From Arthrobacter sp. KBS0702 (GTDB lineage: Bacteria; Actinomycetota; Actinomycetes; Actinomycetales; Micrococcaceae): a DNA stretch of 64,000 nt. The position numbers and the translations under genes were made by a program. Position 1 is the stretch's first letter. The number at the start of each line of letters is the position of its first letter. The notes beneath the pieces were generated by a model. That model had not been told where the DNA came from, did no database searches, and was given only the letters and a program-made list of their open reading frames with translations. The stretch covers positions 3,286,001 to 3,350,000 of the forward strand of contig NZ_CP042172.1 of NCBI RefSeq assembly GCF_005937985.2, written 5' to 3'. Below are positions 50,689 through 59,206 of this stretch, in pieces.

Positions 50689-52125
50689 CTATGCCTGCCC
50701 TCCTCCGGACACCCGCGGCGCGACCGCCACGCCGGCGAGGCCGAGGACTGTGGTGAGCGCGAAGACCCCGGCGAACGGGGCGGCGCCGGTGCCGCCCGCC
50801 CCCGCTGCCGTCGCCGTCGCGAAGGCAGCGAAGACGATCCCTGTGGCCGCCAGCGCCAGGGCCCCGCCCAGCGAGTCGGAGATGGACATGGCGGAGCTGT
50901 TGAAGCCCTCGGTGTCCTTCGTGGACAACGCCAGCGTCATCACGCTCAGCCGCGGGTACATCAAGCCCATCCCGCCGCCGGCAAAGATCCAGCCGGTGAT
51001 CGCGACGGCGGCCGGCCAGGCCAGGAGCGTGGTTGCCAGCGCCAGCACGACGGCGCCAAGGACCATCGCCGAGCCGAAGCGGATCGCCCGTCGGTGCTCC
51101 AGCCGGGCCCCGAGACGGCCTTGGACCGCGGAGGCCGCGGCCCAGGCAAGGGCCCCGCCGGTGAGGGTCAGCCCGGCGAAGGTGGGCGAGAAGACGTAGC
51201 GCTCCACGAGCAGGTACGGCAGGTACACCTCCGCGCCGAAGAACGCGGCCGAGGCGAGTCCGCGGGAAAGGATGACGGCGGGCAGTCCGCGGCGGGCCGA
51301 CAGCGTCCCGCGGGGCACGAGGGGCCGGACGGCCACCAGAGCCACCACGACGGCGGCCGCCGCCAGTACCCCGCCGGCCGCCGGGAGCTCCACGGACAGG
51401 TTCAAGCCCAGCACGGCGAGCGCCGCCAGTGCAGCCCAGGCCAGCCGGCCGAAATCCCAGGGTTTGGCGGCCGCGGCGCTGGCCGCCGGGACGTCACCCT
51501 CGTCACCGCCGGACAGTCCGCGCAGGGCCGGGACGATCATTAGCAGCGCCGGGACCACCAGCCCCACGACGCCGAGGAAGACCCAGTGCCAGCTGAGCCA
51601 TTGGGCCACCAACCCGGCCGCAAAGGGACCCACCAGCGAAGGAACCACCCACGCGGCGGCGAAGGCCGCGAAGATTTTCGGATGCAGCACCGGCGGATAC
51701 ACCCGGGCCACCACCACATAGAGCGCCACCGTCACGGCGCCACCGCCCAGTCCCTGGACCAGCCTGCCGGCCAGGAGAGCGGCCATGGTCCCCGCCGATC
51801 CGGCGATCAGCAAGCCCAGGACGAACAGTGCCACGGAAGCGTAGAGCGGACCCACCGGCCCGCGCCGGTCCGACCAGTTCCCGGCCGCGACCATCCCGAT
51901 GACGCCGGTCGCCAGCGGCCCGGCGAAGGCAAGTGCGTAGAGGCTGGCGCCGTCGAGTTCGCGGCTGACCAGCGGCATGATGGTGGTCACCGCCAGCGAT
52001 TCGAAGGCCGCCAGGAACACCAGGGCCAGGGCGCCGAGAGTGACCAGCAGGTAGCGGCGGTGGAAAATGCCGGCACCTTCCGGTTCGGGATCTCCACGCC
52101 GTGGGGGCGGGTCTGTTCTGGCCAC
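50689..52125 (-). CDS. MFS efflux-type transporter
   Basis: 478 residues from GTG 52125 with about 12-14 helices. Motif A-like GNWSDRRGPVGPLYASVALFVLG and GRLVQGLGGGAVTVALYVVVARVYPPVLHPKIFAAFAAAWVVPSLVGPF (motif C area) mark a drug:H+ antiporter. SSAMSISDSLGGALALAATGI near the end is also typical. Substrate unknown. TAGGCT on the minus strand (52138-52133) ends 7 nt before the GTG, so the message is probably leaderless. Confidence 0.9.
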   Translation of the reverse strand: MARTDPPPRRGDPEPEGAGIFHRRYLLVTLGALALVFLAAFESLAVTTIMPLVSRELDGASLYALAFAGPLATGVIGMVAAGNWSDRRGPVGPLYASVALFVLGLLIAGSAGTMAALLAGRLVQGLGGGAVTVALYVVVARVYPPVLHPKIFAAFAAAWVVPSLVGPFAAGLVAQWLSWHWVFLGVVGLVVPALLMIVPALRGLSGGDEGDVPAASAAAAKPWDFGRLAWAALAALAVLGLNLSVELPAAGGVLAAAAVVVALVAVRPLVPRGTLSARRGLPAVILSRGLASAAFFGAEVYLPYLLVERYVFSPTFAGLTLTGGALAWAAASAVQGRLGARLEHRRAIRFGSAMVLGAVVLALATTLLAWPAAVAITGWIFAGGGMGLMYPRLSVMTLALSTKDTEGFNSSAMSISDSLGGALALAATGIVFAAFATATAAGAGGTGAAPFAGVFALTTVLGLAGVAVAPRVSGGGQA

Positions 52126-52203
52126 GTGCCACAGCCTACAAGAGGGGCTCGCGTCCTGCGACGGCGGGCCTGGCAGGACCGTTCGCCGCCCTTACCGGGA
52201 TGT

Positions 52204-53235
52204 TCATTCGGCCGCCCCGATGCCTTCGGCCGGAACCACGACGGCGCCGCTGGCCCTGGAGTCCGGGTTCAGCATCCAGCCCACGCGCTTCACCGTGCTC
52301 AGCATGACAACGCTTTCCACCAGCACGATCCCCGGCACCTTCTGCTGCAGCGCCAACTCGATGCTCATCACGTCCGCCAGGGACTGCAGCCACATGACGA
52401 TCACGAAGTTGGTGGGCCCCGTGGTGGAGGCGCTCAGCCGCACGTTCCGCATTGTCTTCAGTTCGGCGGCCGCTTCCTCGTGCCGGCCCGCCGGCACGTT
52501 GACAAACCACTGGCAGGTCACCGGGAACGCCGAAAACCGCTGGGCGACCTCGCAGCGGAAGGACAGGATTCCGCTCGCGAGCACCCGGTTGAGCTGCCGC
52601 TGGACCGTGGCCGGATGCCGGCCCAGCCCGCGGGCAATCTCCGCCGCCGTCGCACGACCGTCCTTGGCCAGGTACGGGAGGAGCGCCAGGTGGCTGGCGG
52701 GCAGGTCCTCCCTGGCGGCAGCCGGGACGCCTCCGGTGGCCTCGGGTCCGGCCATGGCCTTGACCGCGGCCTGCTGTGCGCGGCTCAGCACGTTGAGCCG
52801 CCAGGATCCGCCGCTGGCGTGCAGCCTGGTGCACAATGCTGTCTGGTATTTGAGCAAGCCGTCGGTCTCCTTCAGCCGCTGGATCACCTTCGTGTTGAAC
52901 TCGTCCAGGGAGGAGGTGATGACGGTCAGCATCAGGTCCCGGTTGCTGGCGGCCTCCTCGACCGTGATGATTTCCGCCATCCCGGCGAGCCGGGCGGTGA
53001 CCTCCTCGCGCCGGTTCATTTCGCAGTCCACGGCGACGAACGCCAGGCACATCTGGTGCGGGTCGCCGATCAGGTGGGCGGTGATCCAGGAAACGCCGGA
53101 GGCCCGCAGCCGCTCCCAGCGGGCCGCGAGGGTGGTGGCGTGAACACCCAGAACCTCCGCGGCATCTGCCCAGCTCAGGCGCGGGGCAATCTGCAGGACG
53201 TTGATCAGGGCGAGGTCCTCCTCGCTGAGTTCCAT
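52204..53235 (-). CDS. Double-domain Lrp/AsnC-family regulator
   Basis: 343 residues from ATG 53235 with AAGGGG 9 nt upstream. Two winged HTH units: about 1-45 (LSEEDLALINVLQIAPRLSWADAAEVLGVHATTLAARWERL) and about 185-225 (LPASHLALLPYLAKDGRATAAEIARGLGRHPATVQRQLNRVL), each followed by a RAM-like ligand-binding region. Fused twin Lrp proteins are common in actinobacteria. Divergent from an M20 amidohydrolase-permease pair, with a clear dyad between, so it probably controls that pair in response to an amino acid or N-acyl amino acid. Confidence 0.88.
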   Translation of the reverse strand: MELSEEDLALINVLQIAPRLSWADAAEVLGVHATTLAARWERLRASGVSWITAHLIGDPHQMCLAFVAVDCEMNRREEVTARLAGMAEIITVEEAASNRDLMLTVITSSLDEFNTKVIQRLKETDGLLKYQTALCTRLHASGGSWRLNVLSRAQQAAVKAMAGPEATGGVPAAAREDLPASHLALLPYLAKDGRATAAEIARGLGRHPATVQRQLNRVLASGILSFRCEVAQRFSAFPVTCQWFVNVPAGRHEEAAAELKTMRNVRLSASTTGPTNFVIVMWLQSLADVMSIELALQQKVPGIVLVESVVMLSTVKRVGWMLNPDSRASGAVVVPAEGIGAAE

Positions 53236-53248
53236 GATTTCCCCTTCA

Positions 53249-53271
53249 TTGCTGCATGAAACCTGCAGCAA
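53249..53271. promoter_or_regulatory. Operator dyad between the Lrp-type gene and the amidohydrolase
   Basis: TTGCTGCA (53249-53256) and TGCAGCAA (53264-53271) form a perfect 8-bp inverted repeat with spacer TGAAACC, 14 nt upstream of the regulator's start codon. Two more dyads lie nearer the other gene: AGGCC-TTTCC-GGCCT (about 53294-53308) and GTGAG-TCAG-CTCAC (53310-53323). Two or more sites on one face would suit a multimeric Lrp protein. Confidence 0.6.
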
Positions 53272-53387
53272 GTGGTTCTTTTTGCATATTTTCAGGCCTT
53301 TCCGGCCTTGTGAGTCAGCTCACTTCAGAATAGACGCAAGTCCACCTCAGGCCGAACCCCGGCCACACCCACCACAAAGGAGACCAC

Positions 53388-54650
53388 GTGCCGATCACCG
53401 CAGACGCCAGGGAGATGCAGCCGGACCTTGCCCGGCTCCGCCACGAGCTGCACCGGGAGCCCGAGATCGGCCTGACGCTGCCGCGCACCCAAGAGAAGGT
53501 GCTCAGGGCCCTGGACGGGCTCGGCTACGAGATCACGCTCGGTCAGGACACGACGTCGGTCACCGCGGTGCTGCGCGGCCAGGCTTCCGGCACGGGCACC
53601 CGCCCCGCCGTGCTCCTGCGCGCGGACATGGACGGCCTCCCGGTGCAGGAAAAGACCGGCGTGGACTACACCTCCAGGATCGACGGCGCCATGCACGCCT
53701 GCGGCCACGACCTGCACACGGCCATGCTCACCGGTGCCGCGACCCTGCTGGCCGAACGCCGGCACCGGCTGGACGGCGACGTCGTGCTGATGTTCCAGCC
53801 CGGCGAGGAGGGCTTCGACGGCGCCAGCCACATGATCCGCGAAGGCGTGCTGGACGCCGCCGGCCGCCGTGTGGACGCGGCCTACGGCATGCACGTCTTT
53901 TCCGCCCTGGAACCGCACGGCACCTTCTGCACCAAGCCGGGCGTCATGCTCAGCTCCTCCGACGGGCTGACCGTCACCGTACTCGGCGCCGGCGGCCACG
54001 GCTCGGCCCCCCATTCAGCCAAGGACCCGGTCACGGCCGCGGCCGAAATGGTCACCGCCCTCCAGGTCATGGTGACCCGCCAGTTCAACATGTTCGACCC
54101 CGTCGTCCTGTCCGTGGGCGTCCTCCAGGCCGGCACCAAGCGCAACATCATCCCGGAAACGGCCCGCATCGAGGCCACCATCAGGACCTTCTCCGAGCAG
54201 TCCCGGCAGAAAATGATGGAGACCGTGCCGCGCCTGCTGAAGGGCATCGCGGCGGCGCACGGCCTCGACGTCGACGTCGACTACCAGCAGGAGTACCCCC
54301 TCACGATCACCGACGAGGACGAAACGCGGACCGCGGAGAACGTCATTGAGGGCCTGTTCGGCGATTCCCGGCTCGCCCGCTGGGCCACCCCGCTGAGCGG
54401 CTCCGAGGACTTCTCGAGGGTTCTCGCCGAGGTCCCCGGCACGTTCATCGGCCTCAGCGCCGTCCCCCGGGACGCCGACCACGCCACCTCCGCGTTCAAC
54501 CACTCGCCGTACGCAACGTTCGACGACGGTGTGCTGGCCGACGGCGCCGCACTCTTCGCGGAGCTCGCCATTTCCCGGCTGACCGCGCTTGCGGCAGCCA
54601 ACGCCCCCGCCCCGGCCACGGCCACGGCCGCCGCCTCAACCCTTTCCTAG
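53388..54650 (+). CDS. M20-family amidohydrolase (hippurate/N-acyl amino acid hydrolase type)
   Basis: 420 residues from GTG 53388 (AAGGAG upstream). Metal site: C105-G-H107-D-L-H110, E140-E141 (FQPGEEGFDG) and the later His residues; GAGGHGSAPHSAKDP is the dimerisation domain motif and SGSEDFSRVL the C-terminal ligand area. The family hydrolyses N-acyl or N-aroyl amino acids and IAA conjugates. Paired with a carboxylate permease and divergent Lrp regulator, it likely feeds amino acid catabolism. Confidence 0.92.
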   Translation: MPITADAREMQPDLARLRHELHREPEIGLTLPRTQEKVLRALDGLGYEITLGQDTTSVTAVLRGQASGTGTRPAVLLRADMDGLPVQEKTGVDYTSRIDGAMHACGHDLHTAMLTGAATLLAERRHRLDGDVVLMFQPGEEGFDGASHMIREGVLDAAGRRVDAAYGMHVFSALEPHGTFCTKPGVMLSSSDGLTVTVLGAGGHGSAPHSAKDPVTAAAEMVTALQVMVTRQFNMFDPVVLSVGVLQAGTKRNIIPETARIEATIRTFSEQSRQKMMETVPRLLKGIAAAHGLDVDVDYQQEYPLTITDEDETRTAENVIEGLFGDSRLARWATPLSGSEDFSRVLAEVPGTFIGLSAVPRDADHATSAFNHSPYATFDDGVLADGAALFAELAISRLTALAAANAPAPATATAAASTLS

Positions 54651-54667
54651 CCCTAAGGGAGAAGACC

Positions 54668-55957
54668 ATGACAGCAACCGCGTCCATGCCGACGGCAACC
54701 CGGACCTCCACCCGCAAGACGCTCATCGGCACCGGCATCGGCAACGCCGTCGAATGGTACGACTGGGCCATCTACGCCACGTTCACGCCATTCATCGCCA
54801 GCCAGCTCTTCAGCAAGGCCGATCCCGCGTCGGCGGTGCTGTCCACGCTGGCGATTTTCGCCGTCGGGTTCGTGGCCCGTCCCTTCGGCGGCTTCCTGTT
54901 CGGCTGGATCGGTGACCGGATCGGCCGGAAGGCGTCGATGACCCTGGCCGTGGGTCTCGCGTCCGCGGGCAGCCTGATGATCGGCATCGCCCCGACCTTC
55001 GCGGCGGTCGGCGCCTGGGCCTCGCTGATGCTGCTGGTGGCGCGCCTGGTCCAGGGCCTGGCTCACGGCGGCGAGCTCCCGTCGTCGCAGACGTACCTCT
55101 CCGAGATGGCGCCAAGGGACCACCGCGGCTACTGGGCCACCCTGATCTATACCTCGGGCACGGTGGGAATCCTGTTCGGAACGCTGCTTGGCGCCGTGCT
55201 TAACATGGCCCTGAGCACAGAGGTGATGAATGCGTGGGGCTGGCGCATCCCGTTCCTGGTCGGCGCTGCCATGGGCCTGTACGCCCTGATCATGCGGTCG
55301 CGGCTGCACGAATCGGACGTCTTTGCGGGCGAGGCAGCCGCCGAAAAGCGCGCGCCGATCTGGCCGCAGATTGTCCGCCACCGCAAGCAGGCCCTGCAGG
55401 TGATCGGTCTGACGGTCGGCCTCACTGTCATCTACTACATCTGGGGCGTCGTGGCCCCCAGCTACGCCACGACTGCCCTGAAGATCGACCGCGGCGAAGC
55501 GTTGTGGGCAGGCGTGATCGGCAACATCGTGTTCATCGCGGCGCTGCCCTTCTGGGGCAAGCTGTCCGACCGGATTGGCCGCAAGAAGGTCCTCTGGTCC
55601 GGTGCGATTGGCGCAGGCATCATGCACTTTCCGATGACCGCCCTGCTCAAGGATTCCGCCTGGCAACTGGCCGTCAGTATGTCCGTCATGCTGATCTTCA
55701 TAGCGGCCAGCGCTGCGATCGTCCCGGCCGTCTACGCCGAGCTCTTCCCGACGAGCATCCGCACCGTGGGCGTCGGAGTGCCGTACTCCATCTGCGTGGC
55801 CCTGTTCGGCGGCACCGCGCCGTACCTCCAGCAGTGGCTCGGCACGAGCCTGCAGCTGCCGCAGCTGTTCAACGTGTACGCGGTCCTGCTGCTCGCCGTC
55901 TCCGCGGTCTTCGTCTTCACCATCCCGGAAACGAAGGGTAAGGACCTCACGCTCTGA
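54668..55957 (+). CDS. MFS transporter of the metabolite:H+ symporter (MHS) family
   Basis: 429 residues, 12 helices. TGIGNAVEWYDWAIYATFTPFIASQLF and VGFVARPFGGFLFGWIGDRIGRKASMTLAV are the MHS opening (ProP/ShiA/KgtP group). GGELPSSQTYLSEMAPRDHRGYWATLIYTSGTVGILFG is the other strong family block. These take up carboxylates and zwitterions such as citrate, shikimate, proline or betaine. It lies 17 nt after the amidohydrolase and likely imports that enzyme's substrate. Confidence 0.93.
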   Translation: MTATASMPTATRTSTRKTLIGTGIGNAVEWYDWAIYATFTPFIASQLFSKADPASAVLSTLAIFAVGFVARPFGGFLFGWIGDRIGRKASMTLAVGLASAGSLMIGIAPTFAAVGAWASLMLLVARLVQGLAHGGELPSSQTYLSEMAPRDHRGYWATLIYTSGTVGILFGTLLGAVLNMALSTEVMNAWGWRIPFLVGAAMGLYALIMRSRLHESDVFAGEAAAEKRAPIWPQIVRHRKQALQVIGLTVGLTVIYYIWGVVAPSYATTALKIDRGEALWAGVIGNIVFIAALPFWGKLSDRIGRKKVLWSGAIGAGIMHFPMTALLKDSAWQLAVSMSVMLIFIAASAAIVPAVYAELFPTSIRTVGVGVPYSICVALFGGTAPYLQQWLGTSLQLPQLFNVYAVLLLAVSAVFVFTIPETKGKDLTL

Positions 55958-55979
55958 TCTGGTGCGCCCCGAACCCGGT

Positions 55980-56035
55980 TGCGCTATCAGTTGTGGCTGT
56001 TCTGGCGGCTCAGAACAGCCACAACTGATAGCGCA
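55980..56035. terminator. 25-bp perfect inverted repeat, bidirectional terminator
   Basis: The left arm (55980-56004, starting TGCGCTATCAGTTGTGGC) and right arm (56011-56035) are exact reverse complements over 25 bp, with loop GCGGCT, followed by TCGTTTT. It lies between convergent MFS genes and should stop transcription in both directions. The length and perfection exceed most terminators and could mark a dispersed repeat. Confidence 0.8.
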
Positions 56036-56048
56036 TCGTTTTGGCCGG

Positions 56049-57365
56049 TCACCCGCCGACGAAACGGGCCTTGCCCGCCCGGAAGCCGAACACGGCAGCC
56101 AGGGAGCCGACCACCAGGAAGAGGACCCCGGCCGCGGCGAAGGATCCCGTGGCTTGGTGCAGCTGTCCGACCAGCAGGGTTCCGGCCGACCCGACACCGT
56201 AGCCCACCCCCTGCATCATGCCCGACAGGTGGGCGGCGGTGTGGCCGTCGCGGGTGCGCAGCATGATCATGGTCAGGGCCACCGCGGTCAGACTGCCCTG
56301 CCCCAGGCCCAGCAGCCCTGTCCAGAGCCAGACCAGGTCCAGGGGGCCGAAGATGCTCAAGGCGAACCCGCCGCCGGTCATCAGCGCCACCACTGTGTTA
56401 ATGGCGCGCTGGTCCCGGAGCCGGGCGGCGAGGGCGGGGGCAAACAGGGATCCGAGCATCTGCAGCACGATCGAGGCGGACACGATCAGGCCGGCCGTGC
56501 CGCCGTCGACCCCGCGCTCGCGCAGGATCGGCGCCAGCCAGGCGAAGACGCTGAAGGACATCATCGACTGGAACACCATGAACCCGGTCACCTGCCAGGC
56601 CACCGCTGAGCGCCAAACGTTGATCCCACTGGCCGCGGTCTGGTGCCGTCCGTGGCGCTGGGCCGCCGCCAAGGGCAGGAACAGCAGCAGCACGACGCCG
56701 GCGGGCAGCGCCCAGAACCACAGCGCCGCCGTCCACTGGCCGCTCGCGCTGAACAGCGGATAGGTGAAGCCGGCGCCGAGGGCCGCGGAAGCACAGATCG
56801 CGGTGGTGTAGAGCCCGCCCATCAGGCCGAGTCGATGCGGGAAGTCGCGCTTCACGAGGCCGGGAAGCAGGACGTTGCAGAGCGAGATGGCGGCGCCGCA
56901 GGCCGCCGTGCCGGCCAGGAGCGCGGGCAGGTGGCCGACGCCGGGTACGTCCAGGGGGCGCAGCAGCAGGCCTGCGGTCAGCACGGCCGTAGCTCCGAGC
57001 AGCACCCGTTCGGCCCCGAACTGGCGGGCCAGCCGCGGCGCGAGCGGGGCGAACATTCCAAGCAGGGTCACCGGCGCCGTGTTCAGCGCGGCGACGGCCC
57101 AGCCGGGCAGGCCGACGTCGGCCGTCACCTCCGGAAGGACCGCGGCGAAACTGGAGAAGACAGTGCGCAGGTTCAGCCCGATCAGCACCAGGCAGACGCC
57201 AAGATAGGCCAGCGTGCGGCGGCCGCCGACGACGGTCGGCTCCGCGGCGGGAACGTCGTCGATCTCGGCGTCCACCAGGGGATCCAGCCGCTGGTGCCGG
57301 TGGCCGCCGGCGGCGCTGCGGGCGGTGGAGCCCTGGGAGTTTTTCGATGCAGTCACGGACGCCAT
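56049..57365 (-). CDS. CynX/NimT-family MFS transporter
   Basis: 438 residues. After a 48-residue hydrophilic N-terminus there are 12 helices. TLAYLGVCLVLIGLNLRTVFSSFAAVLPEVTADVGLPGWAVAALNTAPVTLLGMFAPLAPRLARQFGAERVLLGA is the classical CynX/NimT opening, followed by GTAACGAAISLCNVLLPGLVKRDFPHRLGLMGGLYT. The family includes cyanate and 2-nitroimidazole transporters; substrate here is unknown. No Shine-Dalgarno is seen near the ATG. Confidence 0.9.
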   Translation of the reverse strand: MASVTASKNSQGSTARSAAGGHRHQRLDPLVDAEIDDVPAAEPTVVGGRRTLAYLGVCLVLIGLNLRTVFSSFAAVLPEVTADVGLPGWAVAALNTAPVTLLGMFAPLAPRLARQFGAERVLLGATAVLTAGLLLRPLDVPGVGHLPALLAGTAACGAAISLCNVLLPGLVKRDFPHRLGLMGGLYTTAICASAALGAGFTYPLFSASGQWTAALWFWALPAGVVLLLFLPLAAAQRHGRHQTAASGINVWRSAVAWQVTGFMVFQSMMSFSVFAWLAPILRERGVDGGTAGLIVSASIVLQMLGSLFAPALAARLRDQRAINTVVALMTGGGFALSIFGPLDLVWLWTGLLGLGQGSLTAVALTMIMLRTRDGHTAAHLSGMMQGVGYGVGSAGTLLVGQLHQATGSFAAAGVLFLVVGSLAAVFGFRAGKARFVGG

Positions 57366-57422
57366 TCTGGCAGGCTCCGTGCCGCCTGCCGTTTCAACGG
57401 CGATACTGGCGGTGGTCCCCCG

Positions 57423-58031
57423 TCAGTTCCGGCTCAGGATCAGGTAGCGTTCGTCGCTGATCTCCTTGCCCCACAGCGCCGGGTCTGTGAGCGGCACGAC
57501 ATCGGCATGGCCGCGGTGCCGGCGCACGAGTTCCCGGCAAACCGCCGAGGGTATGCCGGCGCCTGTTCCCCACAGCCCTTCCACGAGCAGCATCGTCCCG
57601 GGCTCCCGCAATAGCGTCGTCCAACGGACGAGAGCGGCATCCGGATCCGGGAGTGCCCATAGGACGTGGCGGGCCAGCACTACGTCGAAGCTCGAGGGAG
57701 GGTACGGCGGTTCCGAGGCATCACCCTGCACAAAGTCCGCCGATACACGACCCCCGGCGCTGGCGGCTCTGGCGACCTTTTCCCGCGCGGCTTCCACCAT
57801 CCGGCCTGACAGGTCCAGTCCCGCAACGCGGTGGCCCGCCTCCGCTAGGAGGACGGACAGGCTGCCTGTGCCGCAGCCCAAGTCAGCCACGTCGCCGGAC
57901 GGCAGTGGAATGAGTGGCAGAATCAGCTGCGTCCAGGCCTGTCGGACGCCGGGGTTGAGCAGACCATGGTCGGCTTCCCGGTCAAAATCCGCCGCCTGCC
58001 CGTCCCAGTATTGGCGCGTCGCGTCATTCAT
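57423..58031 (-). CDS. Class I SAM-dependent methyltransferase
   Basis: 202 residues from ATG 58031. Motif I VADLGCGTGSLSVLLAEAG, motif II VAGLDLSGRMVEAAR, motif III FVQGDASEPPYPPSSFDVVLARHVLWALPDP and REPGTMLLVEGLWG. The opening MNDATRQYWDGQAADFDREADHG is common among small-molecule methyltransferases of actinobacteria. Substrate unknown. CAGACT on the minus strand ends 6 nt before the ATG, a weak version of the leaderless pattern. Divergent from trmB. Confidence 0.88.
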   Translation of the reverse strand: MNDATRQYWDGQAADFDREADHGLLNPGVRQAWTQLILPLIPLPSGDVADLGCGTGSLSVLLAEAGHRVAGLDLSGRMVEAAREKVARAASAGGRVSADFVQGDASEPPYPPSSFDVVLARHVLWALPDPDAALVRWTTLLREPGTMLLVEGLWGTGAGIPSAVCRELVRRHRGHADVVPLTDPALWGKEISDERYLILSRN

Positions 58032-58125
58032 GCGGCCAGTCTGCCACGGACCCCAAGGCCAGACGGGGTCTGCCCAGCAAATCCGCCCAGCCAGGCGGAC
58101 ACCGAACTCCACTATTCTGGAGGTG

Positions 58126-59049
58126 ATGAGCGAATCTCCAGAATCCCACCAGCCGCCGCAGGATCCCCGCCCGGTTACGCCCGGAAGCCAGGCTTCCTTT
58201 GGCACCTATGGCGGCCGTCCGGTCAGCTTCGTGCGCCGCGGCACCCGCCTGCAGGGCCGCCGCCAGACCGCGTGGGAAGAGCACTCGGACCGGTGGGCGG
58301 TCGACGTGCCGCGGCACGTCGCCAACACCTCCGTGCATCCCGACTACGTCTTCGACGCCGAGGCCGAGTTTGGCCGTAAGGCGCCGCTGATCGTGGAGAT
58401 CGGCTCGGGGCTCGGCGACGCCGTCTGCCATGCGGCCGAGCAGAATCCGGACAAGGACTTCCTGGCCGTGGAGGTCTACACCCCGGGTCTGGCCAACACG
58501 CTCATCAAGATCAACAGCCGCGGCCTGAGCAACGTCCGGGTGGTGGAGGCCAACGCCCCCGAGGTCCTGGCCAGCATGCTCCCGGAGGGCTCGGTCACCG
58601 AACTGTGGGTCTTCTTCCCGGACCCGTGGCATAAGTCCCGTCACCACAAGCGGCGCCTCATCCAGCCCGCCTTCGCGGAACTCGCCGCACGGTCCCTCAG
58701 GCCGGGCGGGATTTGGCGGATCGCGACGGACTGGTCCAACTACGCGGTGCACGTTCGTGAGGTCCTGGCCGGCTCGGCCGACTTCGAAAATCTGCATGAA
58801 GGCGAACGCAGCGGCGACGACAGCCCGCTCACCCAGGTCTGGGAGTCCGGGGTGGAATCCGTGGTGGGCGGGGCCCCGGTCAAGGAAGGCCGCGCCCCGG
58901 TCAGCACCGAACACACCGGCCCCAACGAGGGAGTCGACGAAGTCGGCGGTTGGGCGCCCCGGTTTGAGGGCCGGATCCTGACCAGTTTCGAAAACAAGGC
59001 CCACGAGGCCGGCAGGCTCATCTTCGATCTCTGCTACCGGCGCCGCTGA
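58126..59049 (+). CDS. trmB: tRNA (guanine-N7)-methyltransferase
   Basis: 307 residues. Makes m7G46 in tRNA. SAM site LIVEIGSGLGDAVCHAAEQNPDKDFLAVEVYTPGLANTLIKI, the TrmB hallmark VFFPDPWHKSRHHKRRLIQPAFAELAARSLRPGGIWRIATDW, and a C-terminal TSFENKAHEAGRLIFDLCYRR segment. About 45 extra N-terminal residues and an insertion near 240-275 (VVGGAPVKEGRAPVSTEH) make it longer than usual. TATTCT (58113-58118) ends 7 nt before the ATG; GGAGG is only 2 nt away, too close, so leaderless starting is preferred. Confidence 0.95.
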   Translation: MSESPESHQPPQDPRPVTPGSQASFGTYGGRPVSFVRRGTRLQGRRQTAWEEHSDRWAVDVPRHVANTSVHPDYVFDAEAEFGRKAPLIVEIGSGLGDAVCHAAEQNPDKDFLAVEVYTPGLANTLIKINSRGLSNVRVVEANAPEVLASMLPEGSVTELWVFFPDPWHKSRHHKRRLIQPAFAELAARSLRPGGIWRIATDWSNYAVHVREVLAGSADFENLHEGERSGDDSPLTQVWESGVESVVGGAPVKEGRAPVSTEHTGPNEGVDEVGGWAPRFEGRILTSFENKAHEAGRLIFDLCYRRR

Positions 59050-59182
59050 CGCGGCCGGCCGCATTCCCGCCGGGACCGTGTCGCCATTAGTGTCACGCAG
59101 CTGCTGTCACGCGGCCGATTCCCGTGGCACCATTACGGAACATGCATGGCTGGCGGCGGCAACACCGCAGCGGAAGAGCTCA

Positions 59183-59206
59183 ATGACGCGAGGGACCGAC
59201 CATTAA
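59183..59206 (+). CDS. Seven-codon upstream ORF overlapping an AUU start
   Basis: ATG 59183 reads M-T-R-G-T-D-H then TAA at 59204-59206. GGAAGAG lies 4 nt upstream. The stop overlaps the proposed ATT start codon of the DUF1206 gene (ATTAA), a layout like the usual ATGA coupling. It is either a coupling leader or the remnant of the original start followed by a shift. Confidence 0.35.
   Translation: MTRGTDH

Noticed and set aside
57466..59049. Extended 527-residue start for trmB
   Set aside because: The added part is antisense to the methyltransferase gene; the -10-like TATTCT and TrmB similarity support 58126.
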